Shown: positions 17,484 to 25,586, counted from the first letter of the stretch. The stretch: 64,000 nucleotides of DNA from Pseudomonas sp. Gutcm_11s (GCF_028649395.1 NZ_JAQSUW010000016.1:124001-188000); one strand, 5' to 3'. The notes: generated by a model not told the origin, from the letters alone. Numbers and translations are program-made.

Positions 17484-18559
17484 ACCAGCAATACACCGCT
17501 TTCCATGTGGTGCGTCCAGGGGAACTGGTCGAACAGGGCGCAGCGTTCGATACGGTGGGTATCGTTGAGCTGGGCGATGTTGGCGGCCAGGGTCTCCGGG
17601 TTGCAGGAGATGTACAGGATGTTGTCGAAGCGCCGGGTCAGCTCGCAGGTGTCCGGGTCCATGCCGGCGCGCGGCGGGTCGACGAACACGGTGCCGAAGT
17701 CGTAGGACTTCAGGTCGGTGCCGGCCAGGCGGCGGAACGGGCGCACCTCGTTGAGGGCCTGGGTCAGTTCCTCGGCACTCAGGCGCACCAGCTCGATGCT
17801 GTCGATGCCGTTGTCGGCCAGGTTGGCCAGCGCAGCATTCACCGAGGTCTTGCTGATCTCGGTGGCCAGTACCTTGCGCACGCGGGTGGACAGCGGCAGG
17901 GTGAAGTTGCCGTTGCCGCAGTACAGCTCGAGCAGGTCTTCCTGGCGCTCGCCGAGGGCGTCGTAGGCCCACTGCAGCATCTTCTGGCAGACCGTGCCGT
18001 TGGGCTGGGTGAAGGCGCCCTCCGGCTGGCGGTAGCTGAAGGTGCGACCGGCCACGGTCATTTCTTCCTGCACGTAATCACGACCGATCACCAGGCGCTG
18101 GCCACGCGAACGGCCGACCAGGCTGACGCCCAGCTTGGCCGCCAGCTGCTCGGCTTCGGCCTGCCACTCGGCATCGAGCGGGCGGTGGTAGCACAGAGTG
18201 ATCAGCGCATCGCCGCTCAGGGTGGTGAGAAACTCGACCTGGAACAGCTTGAACGCCAGTACCTTGCTCGCCTGCCAGGCAGCCTTGAGCTGAGGCATCA
18301 GCTGGTTGATGCGCACGCTGGCGATGGGGAACTCGTCGATCAGGATCGGCGTGTGTTTGTCGCCAGCCTCGAACATCGCGTAGTGGCGCTCTTCCTGCTC
18401 GCGCCACAGGCGGAACTCGGCGCGCAGGCGGTAATGCTCGCGCGGCGAGTCGAATACCGCCGGCTCCGGCGCGGAGAAGGGCGCCAGCAGCTCGCGCAGG
18501 CGGGCGACCTTGTCGTCCAGCTGGGCGGCGTAGGCCGCCTGGTCACCAATGCGGATCAT
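17474..18559 (-). CDS. trmA: tRNA (uracil-5-)-methyltransferase TrmA
   Basis: 361 residues, close to the length of E. coli TrmA, which makes m5U54 (ribothymidine) in the T-loop of all tRNAs using SAM. Visible motifs: the SAM-binding LLELYCGNGNFTLPL, the TVFVDPPRAGMD segment, and the catalytic cysteine in NILYISCNPETLAANI. The N-terminal RNA-binding half carries SPREHYRLRAEFRLWREQ. No iron-sulfur cysteine cluster (as in RlmD) is present. The ATG at 18559 lies in an ATGA overlap with the stop of the upstream permease gene, so its translation is likely coupled to that gene. Confidence 0.95.
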   Translation of the reverse strand: MIRIGDQAAYAAQLDDKVARLRELLAPFSAPEPAVFDSPREHYRLRAEFRLWREQEERHYAMFEAGDKHTPILIDEFPIASVRINQLMPQLKAAWQASKVLAFKLFQVEFLTTLSGDALITLCYHRPLDAEWQAEAEQLAAKLGVSLVGRSRGQRLVIGRDYVQEEMTVAGRTFSYRQPEGAFTQPNGTVCQKMLQWAYDALGERQEDLLELYCGNGNFTLPLSTRVRKVLATEISKTSVNAALANLADNGIDSIELVRLSAEELTQALNEVRPFRRLAGTDLKSYDFGTVFVDPPRAGMDPDTCELTRRFDNILYISCNPETLAANIAQLNDTHRIERCALFDQFPWTHHMESGVLLVRR

Positions 18560-19854
18560 GCGTTGACGCCGAAGGCGAACTTGGCGACGAAGATCGCGGC
18601 GAGGATGGCCAGCGCCGGGTTGATCTCCTTGAAGCGACCGGCCATGGCCTTGATCACCACCCAGGCGATGAAGCCGAAGGCGATGCCGTTGGCGATGGAG
18701 AAAGTCAGCGGCATGGCCAGGGCGGTGATCACCACCGGGGCGGCGACGGTGATGTCGTCCCAGTCGATCTCGGCCAGGCCGGAGGTCATCAGCACGGCGA
18801 CGAACAGCAGCGCCGGCGCAGTAGCAAACGCGGGAACTGTGCCGGCCAGCGGGGCGAAGAACAGTGCCAGCAGGAACAGCACGGCGACCACGATGGCGGT
18901 CAGGCCGGTGCGGCCACCGGCGGCCACGCCCGAGGCGGACTCGATGTAGCTGGTGGTGGTGCTGGTGCCGAGCAGCGAGCCGCCCATGGCCGCGGTGCTG
19001 TCGGCGATCAGGGCACGGCCCATCTTCGGCAGGTTGCCGTCCTTGTCCATCAGTCCGGCGCGCTTGGCCACGCCGATCAGGGTACCGGTGTTGTCGAACA
19101 GGTCGACGAAGAGGAAGGCGAAGATCACGCTGATCATGCCCACTTCGAAGGCGCCGGCCAGATCCAGCTGGAGGAAGGTCGGGGCCAGCGACGGAGGCAT
19201 GGAAACGATGCCGCCGAACGGAGTGACGCCGATGGCGATGGCAATGGCGGTGACGACCAGAATGCCGATCATCACTGCGCCGGTGACGCGACGAGCCTCG
19301 AGGGCGACGATCAGGAAGAAGCCGAGGATCGCCAGCAGCGGGCCGGGGGAGGTGAGGTCACCGAGGCCGACCAGGGTCGCCGGGTTGTCTACCACCAGGC
19401 CGGCTTCCTTCAGCGCGATCAGCGCCAGGAACAGGCCGATACCGGCGGCGATGGCCGAGCGCAGCGGCAGCGGGATGCTGTTCACGATCCACTCGCGGAT
19501 GCGGAAGATCGACAGCAGGAAGAACAGGGTGGCGGAGATGAACACCGCGCCCAGTGCGGTCTGCCAGGTGTAACCCATGTGCAGGACCACGGTGTAGGTG
19601 AAGAAGGCGTTGAGGCCCATGCCGGGCGCCAGGGCGATCGGGTAGTTGGCGATCAGGCCCATCACCGCCGAGCCGATGGCCGCGGCCAGGCAGGTGGCGA
19701 CGAACACCGCACCCTTGTCCATGCCGGTTTCACCGAGGATCGCCGGGTTGACGAAGAGGATGTAGGCCATGGTCAGGAAGGTGGTGATCCCGGCCAGGAT
19801 CTCGGTGCGCACGTTGGTGTTGTGTGCCTTGAGTTGGAACAGCTTTTCCAGCAT
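18556..19854 (-). CDS. NCS2-family purine permease (AzgA-like)
   Basis: 432 residues from the ATG at 19854, which has GGGGAG upstream; a start 20 codons earlier is rejected. Around a dozen or more hydrophobic helices. Family motifs seen: GITTFLTMAYILFVNPAIL, NYPIALAPGMGLNAFFTYTV (substrate-site region) and LLGTSTTTSYIESASGVAAG. These place it in the AzgA-like NCS2 branch (adenine/guanine/hypoxanthine proton symporters such as PurP, YjcD, YicO) rather than the UraA/UapA branch. The exact base transported is not certain. It is the first gene of a two-gene unit with trmA. Confidence 0.88.
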   Translation of the reverse strand: MLEKLFQLKAHNTNVRTEILAGITTFLTMAYILFVNPAILGETGMDKGAVFVATCLAAAIGSAVMGLIANYPIALAPGMGLNAFFTYTVVLHMGYTWQTALGAVFISATLFFLLSIFRIREWIVNSIPLPLRSAIAAGIGLFLALIALKEAGLVVDNPATLVGLGDLTSPGPLLAILGFFLIVALEARRVTGAVMIGILVVTAIAIAIGVTPFGGIVSMPPSLAPTFLQLDLAGAFEVGMISVIFAFLFVDLFDNTGTLIGVAKRAGLMDKDGNLPKMGRALIADSTAAMGGSLLGTSTTTSYIESASGVAAGGRTGLTAIVVAVLFLLALFFAPLAGTVPAFATAPALLFVAVLMTSGLAEIDWDDITVAAPVVITALAMPLTFSIANGIAFGFIAWVVIKAMAGRFKEINPALAILAAIFVAKFAFGVNA

Positions 19855-19973
19855 GGTGAACTCCCCTTGGGGCTGGTGCGGCAATGGTCTGCGGACTGCG
19901 AAAGCAAAGCACAAAGGCCGCCTGCTCGAAGGATCACGAGGGCGAATTTGGGCCGGGTCCGGAAAAGCCGCGC

Positions 19974-20002
19974 ACTATACCAGCTCACCCTCGAACGGTG
20001 AA
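19974..20002 (-). promoter_or_regulatory. Candidate sigma-70 promoter for the permease-trmA unit
   Basis: On the minus strand: -35 TTCACC (20002-19997), a 17-base spacer, and -10 TATAGT (19979-19974). The -10 is 120 bases upstream of the permease start, so a leader of about 110 bases would be made. No known riboswitch pattern was recognised in that leader. Confidence 0.5.
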
Positions 20003-20049
20003 TTTATGACCGGACGGACAGTATCGGTTTCCGTCCGTGGAGGAGGCAG

Positions 20050-20607
20050 ATGACCCGTCGCGCCCTGATCGCCGTCGCCGACGGCGTGGAAGACATCGAA
20101 ACCATCACCCTGATCGACGTGCTGCGCCGCGCCGAAGTGGAGGTGGTGGTCGCCAGCATCGAGAGCCGGCGCATGTTCACCTGCGCCCGCGGCACCCGGG
20201 TGACCGCCGACACCATGTTGGTCGACGTGCTGGCCCAGGACTTCGACCTGATCGTGCTGCCCGGCGGCATGCCCGGCGCGCAGCACCTGGCCGAGCACGA
20301 GCCGTTGGCCGACAAGGTGCGCGAGCAGGCCAGGGCCGGCAAGCTGTTCGCTGCCATCTGCGCGGCCCCGGCCCTGGCCCTGCAGGGCTACGGCGTGCTG
20401 CGCCAGCGGCGGATGACCTGCTACCCGGCGTTCAGCGACCGCCTGTCCGGCTGCACCTTCGTCGATGCGCCGGTGGTGGTCGACGGCAACTGCATCACCG
20501 CCCAGGGCCCGGCGGCCGCACTGGAGTTTTCCCTGACCCTGGTCGAGCAACTGGTTGGCAGAGGCACGCGCAAGTCCGTGGCCGAAGCCATGCTGGTGCC
20601 GGCATGA
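20050..20607 (+). CDS. yajL: DJ-1/PfpI family protein (YajL/ThiJ-like)
   Basis: 185 residues of the class I glutamine amidotransferase-like fold. The nucleophile elbow is KLFAAICAAPALAL (reactive Cys), and the conserved glutamate is in ADGVEDIETITLIDVL near residue 14; the YGVLRQRRMTCYPAF segment is typical of the YajL branch. YajL is a cytosolic protein linked to oxidative and electrophile stress (chaperone or deglycase/glyoxalase activity is debated). Start ATG at 20050 after GGAGGAGG. The stop is in an ATGA overlap with the lipoprotein gene. Confidence 0.9.
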   Translation: MTRRALIAVADGVEDIETITLIDVLRRAEVEVVVASIESRRMFTCARGTRVTADTMLVDVLAQDFDLIVLPGGMPGAQHLAEHEPLADKVREQARAGKLFAAICAAPALALQGYGVLRQRRMTCYPAFSDRLSGCTFVDAPVVVDGNCITAQGPAAALEFSLTLVEQLVGRGTRKSVAEAMLVPA

Positions 20608-21053
20608 GGGCGCTGCTCGTAGCTTTATCCCTGTCGCTGCTGGCCGGCTGCGCCAGCGAGGCGCGCCTGCCCTCGGCGGAACACCGCCTGGGCATTCATC
20701 CGGCGCGTGCCGCCAATGCCGACGGCCTGCAGGCCATGACCGATCGCCACAGTGGCGTGCGCTTGTGGATAACCCCACAGGCAGTGCTGACCGAGGCGGA
20801 CGTGCAACTGGCGGAGATGGCGCTGACCCCGGCGGGTGAGCCGGCGGTGGTGCTGACCCTAACGGACAATGGGCGGGATAGGCTGGCCGAGCTGACCCGG
20901 GCCCAGGTTGGGCAGCCGCTGGCTTTCTTAGTCGATGGCGAACTGCGCCTGGCGCCGATCATCCAGGAGCCGGTGGTCGATGGCCGCGTGGCATTGACCG
21001 GATTCGATTCGTTGCAGGAAGCCGAAGCGCTGGTGCAGGACTGGAATCGCTGA
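20604..21053 (+). CDS. Small lipoprotein with a SecD P1-like domain
   Basis: 149 residues starting in an ATGA overlap with yajL. Lipobox LAGC gives the acylated Cys at residue 16. The mature protein resembles the first periplasmic subdomain (P1 head) of SecD: GVRLWITPQAVLTEADVQLAEM, PAVVLTLTDNGRDRLAELTRAQVGQPLAFLVDGEL and VALTGFDSLQEAEAL. SecD proper is a large inner-membrane protein, so this is a stand-alone relative of unknown role. Its last 84 bases (20970-21053) recur at 24777-24860 after the Hsp70/J genes, the final 39 being identical. Confidence 0.75.
   Translation: MRALLVALSLSLLAGCASEARLPSAEHRLGIHPARAANADGLQAMTDRHSGVRLWITPQAVLTEADVQLAEMALTPAGEPAVVLTLTDNGRDRLAELTRAQVGQPLAFLVDGELRLAPIIQEPVVDGRVALTGFDSLQEAEALVQDWNR
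20970..21053 (+). repeat. Direct repeat, copy 1 (3' end of the SecD-like lipoprotein gene)
   Basis: Codes for PVVDGRVALTGFDSLQEAEALVQDWNR plus TGA in two pieces: a diverged first half and an identical second half. Bases 21013-21051 are the same as 24820-24858. The two copies enclose the hscC-type and J-protein genes. Confidence 0.9.
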
Positions 21054-21174
21054 GCGCGAAACGGCTGATAGCTCGCGCTTTACCGGCCCTCAGCCTTGAG
21101 TTCAAATACCGGCTTTTGGCCAGCTCCGGCATGCGGGGCGGCTGCCTTCTAACGTCAAAGGAGTGATGTCCGGC

Positions 21175-22863
21175 ATGATCGTCGGTATAGACCTTGGCAC
21201 CACCAATAGCCTGGTTGCCGTTTGGCGCGATGGCGCTCCGCAACTCGTTGCCAATGCTCTTGGCAGCTTTATCACTCCTAGCGTGGTCGGTCTCGATGAC
21301 GACGGCCAGGTACTGGTCGGTGAGGTGGCCCGCGAACGCCTGCAGACCCATCCACAGCTGACCACCGCGCTGTTCAAACGCTACATGGGTAGTGCCCATG
21401 AAGTGCGTCTGGGCAAGCGCAGCTTCCGCCCCGAGGAGCTGTCGGCGCTGGTGCTGAAGAGCCTCAAGGCGGATGTCGAGCGTGCCTTCGGCGAGCCGGT
21501 CACCGAGGCGGTGATCAGCGTGCCCGCCTACTTCAGCGATGCCCAGCGCAAGGCGACCCGGGTGGCTGGAGAACTGGCCGGCCTCAAGGTCGACAAGCTG
21601 ATCAATGAGCCCACCGCCGCCGCACTGGCCTATGGCGTGCACCAGAGGGACGAAACCACCTTCCTGGTTTTCGACTTGGGTGGCGGCACCTTCGACGTCT
21701 CGATTCTGGAACGTTTCGAGGGCGTGATGGAGGTACGTGCCAGTTCGGGCGACAACTTCCTCGGTGGCGAGGATCTGGACGACGCGCTGGTCAAAAGCTT
21801 CCTCGACCAGCAGGGAACCGATCTGCCTGACGCCAGCCAGCCGCTGCTGCGCCACCGCCTGCGCCGTGAGGCCCAGCGGGTGCGCCATGCATTGGGTCAG
21901 GACGACAGCGCCACCTTCAGCCTGCGTGACGCGGGCCGCGAGTGGAGCGAGACCTTCACTCAGGAGCGCATGCGCCAAGTCCTTGAGCCCTTTCTCGAAC
22001 GTCTGCGCGGGCCCATCGAACGTGCCTTGCGCGATGCAAGGATTCGCGTCGCCGACCTCGACGAGATCCTGCTGGTCGGCGGTACCACGCGTATGCCGCT
22101 GGTGCGCAAGCTTGTAGCCGGGTTGTTCGGCCGCTTCCCGTCCATGCATCTGAACCCGGACGAGGTCATCGCCCAGGGCGCGGCCATCCAGGCTGCGCTC
22201 AAGGCACGTGATGCCGCGCTCGACGAAGTGGTGCTCACCGATGTCTGCCCCTACAGCATGGGCATCGAGACGACCCATCAGCATGGCGAACGCATGGAGA
22301 GCGGCCACTACCTGCCGATTATCGAGCGCAACTGCGTGGTGCCCGTCAGCCGGGTGGAGCAGGTGCAGACGCTGCATGACAACCAGAAGCAAGTGTTGGT
22401 GAAGATTTTCCAGGGCGAGAGCCGCCTGGTGAGGGACAACATCTTCCTCGGCGAGCTGAGCGTGCCGGTGCCGCCGCGCAAGGCCGGCGAGGTATGCCTG
22501 GATATCCGATTCACCTATGACAGCAACGGTCTGCTGGAGGCTGATGTGAGCATCCCGCTGACCGGCGAGAATCACCGTCTGGTCATCGAGAACAATCCCG
22601 GTGTACTGAGCAAGGAGGAGATCGCCACCAAGCTCAAGGCCCTGGAAGGGCTCAAGGTTCACCCTCGTGAGCAGCAAGTGAATAGTGTGCTGTTGGCTCG
22701 GCTCGATCGCCTGTACCAGGAGTGCCTGGGCGAGATGCGCGAGTACGTCGACCGTCTGACAGGTGAGTTCCAGCGGGTGCTGGAGGGACAGGACGAGCGG
22801 CAGATCCGCGAGGCCAGGGTGGCGGTGAACGAGCGTCTGGATCAGCTGGAACGCGGGTTCTGA
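21175..22863 (+). CDS. hscC: HscC-type Hsp70 chaperone
   Basis: 562 residues, shorter than DnaK and the right size for HscC. I prefer the ATG at 21175 because AAAGGAG (21157-21163) stands 11 bases before it; ATG 21166 is too close to that site. The ATPase domain has GIDLGTTNSLVAVW (phosphate 1), VISVPAYFSDAQRKATRVAG, INEPTAAALAYG, VFDLGGGTFDVSILE (phosphate 2) and ILLVGGTTRMPLVRKL (adenosine). The substrate-binding domain follows from about residue 380 (VCPYSMGIET, IIERNCVVPVSR) with a shortened lid and no EEVD tail. E. coli HscC works with J-proteins DjlB/DjlC; here a J-protein gene follows by 13 bases. Confidence 0.92.
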   Translation: MIVGIDLGTTNSLVAVWRDGAPQLVANALGSFITPSVVGLDDDGQVLVGEVARERLQTHPQLTTALFKRYMGSAHEVRLGKRSFRPEELSALVLKSLKADVERAFGEPVTEAVISVPAYFSDAQRKATRVAGELAGLKVDKLINEPTAAALAYGVHQRDETTFLVFDLGGGTFDVSILERFEGVMEVRASSGDNFLGGEDLDDALVKSFLDQQGTDLPDASQPLLRHRLRREAQRVRHALGQDDSATFSLRDAGREWSETFTQERMRQVLEPFLERLRGPIERALRDARIRVADLDEILLVGGTTRMPLVRKLVAGLFGRFPSMHLNPDEVIAQGAAIQAALKARDAALDEVVLTDVCPYSMGIETTHQHGERMESGHYLPIIERNCVVPVSRVEQVQTLHDNQKQVLVKIFQGESRLVRDNIFLGELSVPVPPRKAGEVCLDIRFTYDSNGLLEADVSIPLTGENHRLVIENNPGVLSKEEIATKLKALEGLKVHPREQQVNSVLLARLDRLYQECLGEMREYVDRLTGEFQRVLEGQDERQIREARVAVNERLDQLERGF

Positions 22864-22876
22864 CGGGGGGGCTGCC

Positions 22877-24757
22877 ATGAACTGCTGGAACATTCTCGGC
22901 ATTCGCGCCGATGCCGACGAGCGCACGATCAAGCGCAGCTACGCCGCCCTGCTCAAGGTGCACCGCCCCGACGAGGACCTGGATGCTTTCCAGCGTCTGC
23001 GCGAGGCTTATGAGCAGGCACTGGGCCTGGCGCGTCGGAGGGTCGAGCAGGATGAGGCCGAGGATGACATCGGCCTGGGGGACGTGCTCGAACGGGCAGT
23101 TGTCGCGCCCCTCGACCAGGACCTGCGGGCTCGCATCGACGCCAGCCTGGGCGACCTCGCGCCGCCAACCCTGGAGGCTGCTGCCATTCAGGCGCGTGAC
23201 CAGGGCCAGCTGGCGCTGTTCGAGTGTTGCCTGCTGGGGCGCTGTCTGACAGACAACGAGCGCGGTTATGCAGCTGCGCACTGGGCGCTCACCTGCCTGC
23301 ACTGGCTGACTCCCTGGCAGGAGCCTTCGCTGCCCGGTGACCAGCTCGACGCCCTGCTCAATCGCCTGCTGGCGACGGAGCTGCACGCGCTACACGACCT
23401 GCTGGCCGAGGGTCACGAGGCCGGCTTCCAGGAACGGTTGGAGGCCTTGTTCGGGCAGGCTTGGCTGCAGCCTTTCGAGCGTCGCAGCTATTTCAAGCGC
23501 CAGCTGGTCGACGTGCTGCTTGCAGTGCCGAGCTGGTCCGAAGAGTTCCTCCGGGACGTCATCGGTCGATGCCAGTGGGACGATGTACTGGCCCGCCAGG
23601 AGGGCTGGCTGCAGGAGTGGGACCAGCTCCTGCATCGTCTGGAACTGAGGGGCTTGCATGAGCGAATCAACAGTCGCCTGAACCTGCGCAAACCCGACAG
23701 CCCTCAGGCCAGGGCAGCCTGGCTACTGTTCAAGCCGCTCAGCAATGGTCAGCGCAAGCGCATGGTGGATAGCTTCACCGACAAGGATTGGGCCGGATGC
23801 CAGCTGCTGGAGGAGACACTGCAGCAGGACGCACCGGAGTTGCTGACGGAGCTGGCTCCGCAGGGTGCGCAGGATTGGCGCAGATGGATGCGTAGCAGCC
23901 AGTGGGAAGGGACGGGAGTCTGTCTTTGGCTGCTGTTGCTGGGGCCCATGTGGCTGGATCTCGTCGCGCGTGGCGGCGGCCTCGAAAATGCGGCGGTCTG
24001 GCCTGCTGTTCTTGCAGCCTCGACTATGTCCGCTCTGCTGGCCGGTGTTCTGGTGATGGGGCATCGGGCATGGAGTTATTGCACCAGTTGGCTGACTCGA
24101 ACCGATGTGCTGATCAGTATGCTGCTCTTGCCCGCCTCCTTAACCCGCCAAGGCACCGGCGTCCTGATCATTCGCCATCTACTGCCTTGCCTCGCCATTG
24201 CCGGGGTTGTATCGATCATTGGAACGAAGGGAGCAAAAATTGATTGGCTTGCGGGAGTCTTGGCTGGACTCGTCGCGTTCGCCTACGTGGACTTCAACAC
24301 CAAGGTCGGTCCATCTCTGGTGCTACTCCGGGCATATCTCGGTAGCTTCAAGCACTGGAACAAGGCACTGGTGCTAGCTGGCCTCATGCTGTTTGCCATG
24401 GCCGTGTTCTGGAGCATGCAGCAGCGCAGCACGCAGGTTCTGGGAAACCTGCCCGAGCGCTCTGTACCGAGTGTCAGCCAGCAGCGTGCCACGCAGAGCC
24501 CGCCGAGCCAGCCCGAGCGCTCTGTGCCGAGTGTCAGCCAGCAACGCGCCACGCAGAGCCCGCCGAGCCAGCCCGAGCGCTCTGTGCCGCGTGTCAGTCA
24601 GCAACGCGGCACACAGAGTCCACCAAGCCAGCCCCAGCGCTCCGTACCGCGTTTCAGCGGCAACCAAGGGCCTTTCGAACTCACGGTTCCAAAAACGGTG
24701 TCCTGCAATAGCACTCAGTACGGCGGGTGCGATTTTTCTGGTGAGTCGAACAAATAA
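22877..24757 (+). CDS. Membrane J-domain protein (DjlB/DjlC-like) with C-terminal repeats
   Basis: 626 residues. The N-terminal J-like domain (MNCWNILGIRADADERTIKR...) has its HPD site written H29-R-P-D32, followed by DEDLDAFQRLREAYEQAL, the usual ending in DjlB/DjlC relatives. Residues about 60-330 are helical and without known motif. Then four or five membrane segments (such as WLLLLGPMWLDLVA and LVLAGLMLFAMAVFW) lie between about 350 and 515. The tail holds three 20-residue repeats ending in a Ser/Pro/Gln-rich low-complexity region, and two cysteines near the end (SCNS, GCDF). The base composition of the last third looks less G+C-rich than its neighbours. Probably the co-chaperone of the adjacent HscC. 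Confidence 0.8.
   Translation: MNCWNILGIRADADERTIKRSYAALLKVHRPDEDLDAFQRLREAYEQALGLARRRVEQDEAEDDIGLGDVLERAVVAPLDQDLRARIDASLGDLAPPTLEAAAIQARDQGQLALFECCLLGRCLTDNERGYAAAHWALTCLHWLTPWQEPSLPGDQLDALLNRLLATELHALHDLLAEGHEAGFQERLEALFGQAWLQPFERRSYFKRQLVDVLLAVPSWSEEFLRDVIGRCQWDDVLARQEGWLQEWDQLLHRLELRGLHERINSRLNLRKPDSPQARAAWLLFKPLSNGQRKRMVDSFTDKDWAGCQLLEETLQQDAPELLTELAPQGAQDWRRWMRSSQWEGTGVCLWLLLLGPMWLDLVARGGGLENAAVWPAVLAASTMSALLAGVLVMGHRAWSYCTSWLTRTDVLISMLLLPASLTRQGTGVLIIRHLLPCLAIAGVVSIIGTKGAKIDWLAGVLAGLVAFAYVDFNTKVGPSLVLLRAYLGSFKHWNKALVLAGLMLFAMAVFWSMQQRSTQVLGNLPERSVPSVSQQRATQSPPSQPERSVPSVSQQRATQSPPSQPERSVPRVSQQRGTQSPPSQPQRSVPRFSGNQGPFELTVPKTVSCNSTQYGGCDFSGESNK
24452..24657 (+). repeat. 60-bp tandem repeat inside the J-protein gene
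   Basis: Three full units (24452-24511, 24512-24571, 24572-24631) and a partial fourth. Each unit codes for PERSVPSVSQQRATQSPPSQ or a near copy. Units 1 and 2 are almost identical and units 3 and 4 progressively diverged, as expected of recent slippage or unequal recombination. Confidence 0.95.
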
Positions 24758-24776
24758 CGAATGGGAGGCGCCGCAG

Positions 24777-24860
24777 CCGGTGCTGGAGGGCCGCGCGGCC
24801 CTGACCGGTTTCGACTCGCTGCAGGAAGCCGAAGCGCTGGTGCAGGACTGGAATCGCTAG
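24777..24860 (+). pseudogene. Orphan 3' fragment of the SecD-like lipoprotein gene (direct repeat, copy 2)
   Basis: Encodes PVLEGRAALTGFDSLQEAEA LVQDWNR, then TAG, in the frame of the lipoprotein, but with no start codon, signal peptide or upstream domain. It begins 19 bases after the J-protein stop. Compared with 20970-21053 the first part differs at about ten positions, while 24820-24858 is identical. It reads as the original chromosomal end of the lipoprotein gene (or the imported one), left behind when the two chaperone genes entered. Confidence 0.85.
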
Positions 24861-24872
24861 GCCAAAAACGAA

Positions 24873-24903
24873 GAACCGGTGAGCGCGGGGCGATCACCGG
24901 TTC
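24873..24903 (-). terminator. Hairpin terminator downstream of the repeat-protein gene
   Basis: Perfect 10-bp stem GAACCGGTGA/TCACCGGTTC around an 11-base loop. On the minus strand it is followed by TTCGTTTTTGG, a T-rich tail suiting the end of the repeat-protein transcript. From the plus side it has no T tract. Confidence 0.65.
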
Positions 24904-24974
24904 GTCTGGGGCACTTCACGCGAACATCCTTCTGCAGTACGAGGAACGCCTGTTCTGTGGTGGCCGGCCTGGGG

Positions 24975-25586
24975 TCAGGCGACGGCCTTGCCTTGTTTGG
25001 TGTTGAAGTAGCCGCTGTCGGCAACGTCACGGCCTTGCTTGGTCTGGAAGTAGCCACTGTCGGCAACATCACGACCTTGCTTGGTCTGGAAGTAACCGCT
25101 GTCGGCAACATCACGGCCTTGCTTGGTCTGGAAGTAACCGCTGTCGGCGACGTCACGGCCTTGCTTGGTCTGGAAGTAGCCGCTGTCGGCAACATCACGG
25201 CCTTGCTTGGTCTGGAAGTAACCGCTGTCGGCAACGTCGCGGCCTTGCTTGGTCTGGAAGTAACCGCTGTCAGCAACGTCACGGCCTTGTTTGGTCTGGA
25301 AGTAACCACTGTCGGCAACGTCGCGACCTTGCTTGGTCTGGAAGTAGCCACTGTCGGCGACGTCACGACCTTGCTTGGTCTGGAAGTAGCCACTGTCGGC
25401 GACGTCGCGGCCTTGCTTGGTCTGGAAGTAACCACTGTCGGCAACGTCACGACCTTGTTTGGTCTGGAAGTAACCGCTGTCAGCGACGGTGCGGCCTTGC
25501 TTGGTGTTGAAGTAGCCGCTGTCGGCATAGGCGCCGGCGGACAGGGTGGCGGTAATCAGGGCGGTGGTGAGAAGAAGCTTTTTCAT
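24975..25586 (-). CDS. Secreted protein of thirteen 14-residue tandem repeats, function unknown
   Basis: 203 residues: a signal peptide MKKLLLTTALITATLSAGAYA (21 residues) followed by exactly 13 x 14 residues and nothing else. Unit 1 is DSGYFNTKQGRTVA, units 2-12 are DSGYFQTKQGRDVA without an amino-acid change, and unit 13 is DSGYFNTKQGKAVA. Each unit is neutral (two Asp, one Lys, one Arg) with a Tyr-Phe pair and a Gly turn; there is no Cys. The whole is exported to the periplasm or beyond. I do not recognise the family; the pattern does not fit curlin, FapC, RTX or pentapeptide repeats. An antisense reading of similar length exists but lacks a plausible start. Downstream is a hairpin terminator; upstream, 141 bases to merR. 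Confidence 0.85.
   Translation of the reverse strand: MKKLLLTTALITATLSAGAYADSGYFNTKQGRTVADSGYFQTKQGRDVADSGYFQTKQGRDVADSGYFQTKQGRDVADSGYFQTKQGRDVADSGYFQTKQGRDVADSGYFQTKQGRDVADSGYFQTKQGRDVADSGYFQTKQGRDVADSGYFQTKQGRDVADSGYFQTKQGRDVADSGYFQTKQGRDVADSGYFNTKQGKAVA
24978..25523 (-). repeat. 42-bp coding minisatellite, 13 units
   Basis: Thirteen units of 42 bases. The eleven inner units differ among themselves only at third codon positions (for example GTA/GTG-type alternations in Tyr, Ala, Asp, Arg and Gly codons as seen on the plus strand), while the peptide is unchanged. This is coding repetition under selection, not a CRISPR array: there are no variable spacers. Confidence 0.95.

Noticed and set aside
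19855..19973. Purine riboswitch before the NCS2 permease
   Set aside because: No matching conserved core in the leader.
24978..25523. Possible CRISPR array
   Set aside because: Units are contiguous with no spacers, have a period of exactly 42 and code for a constant peptide.
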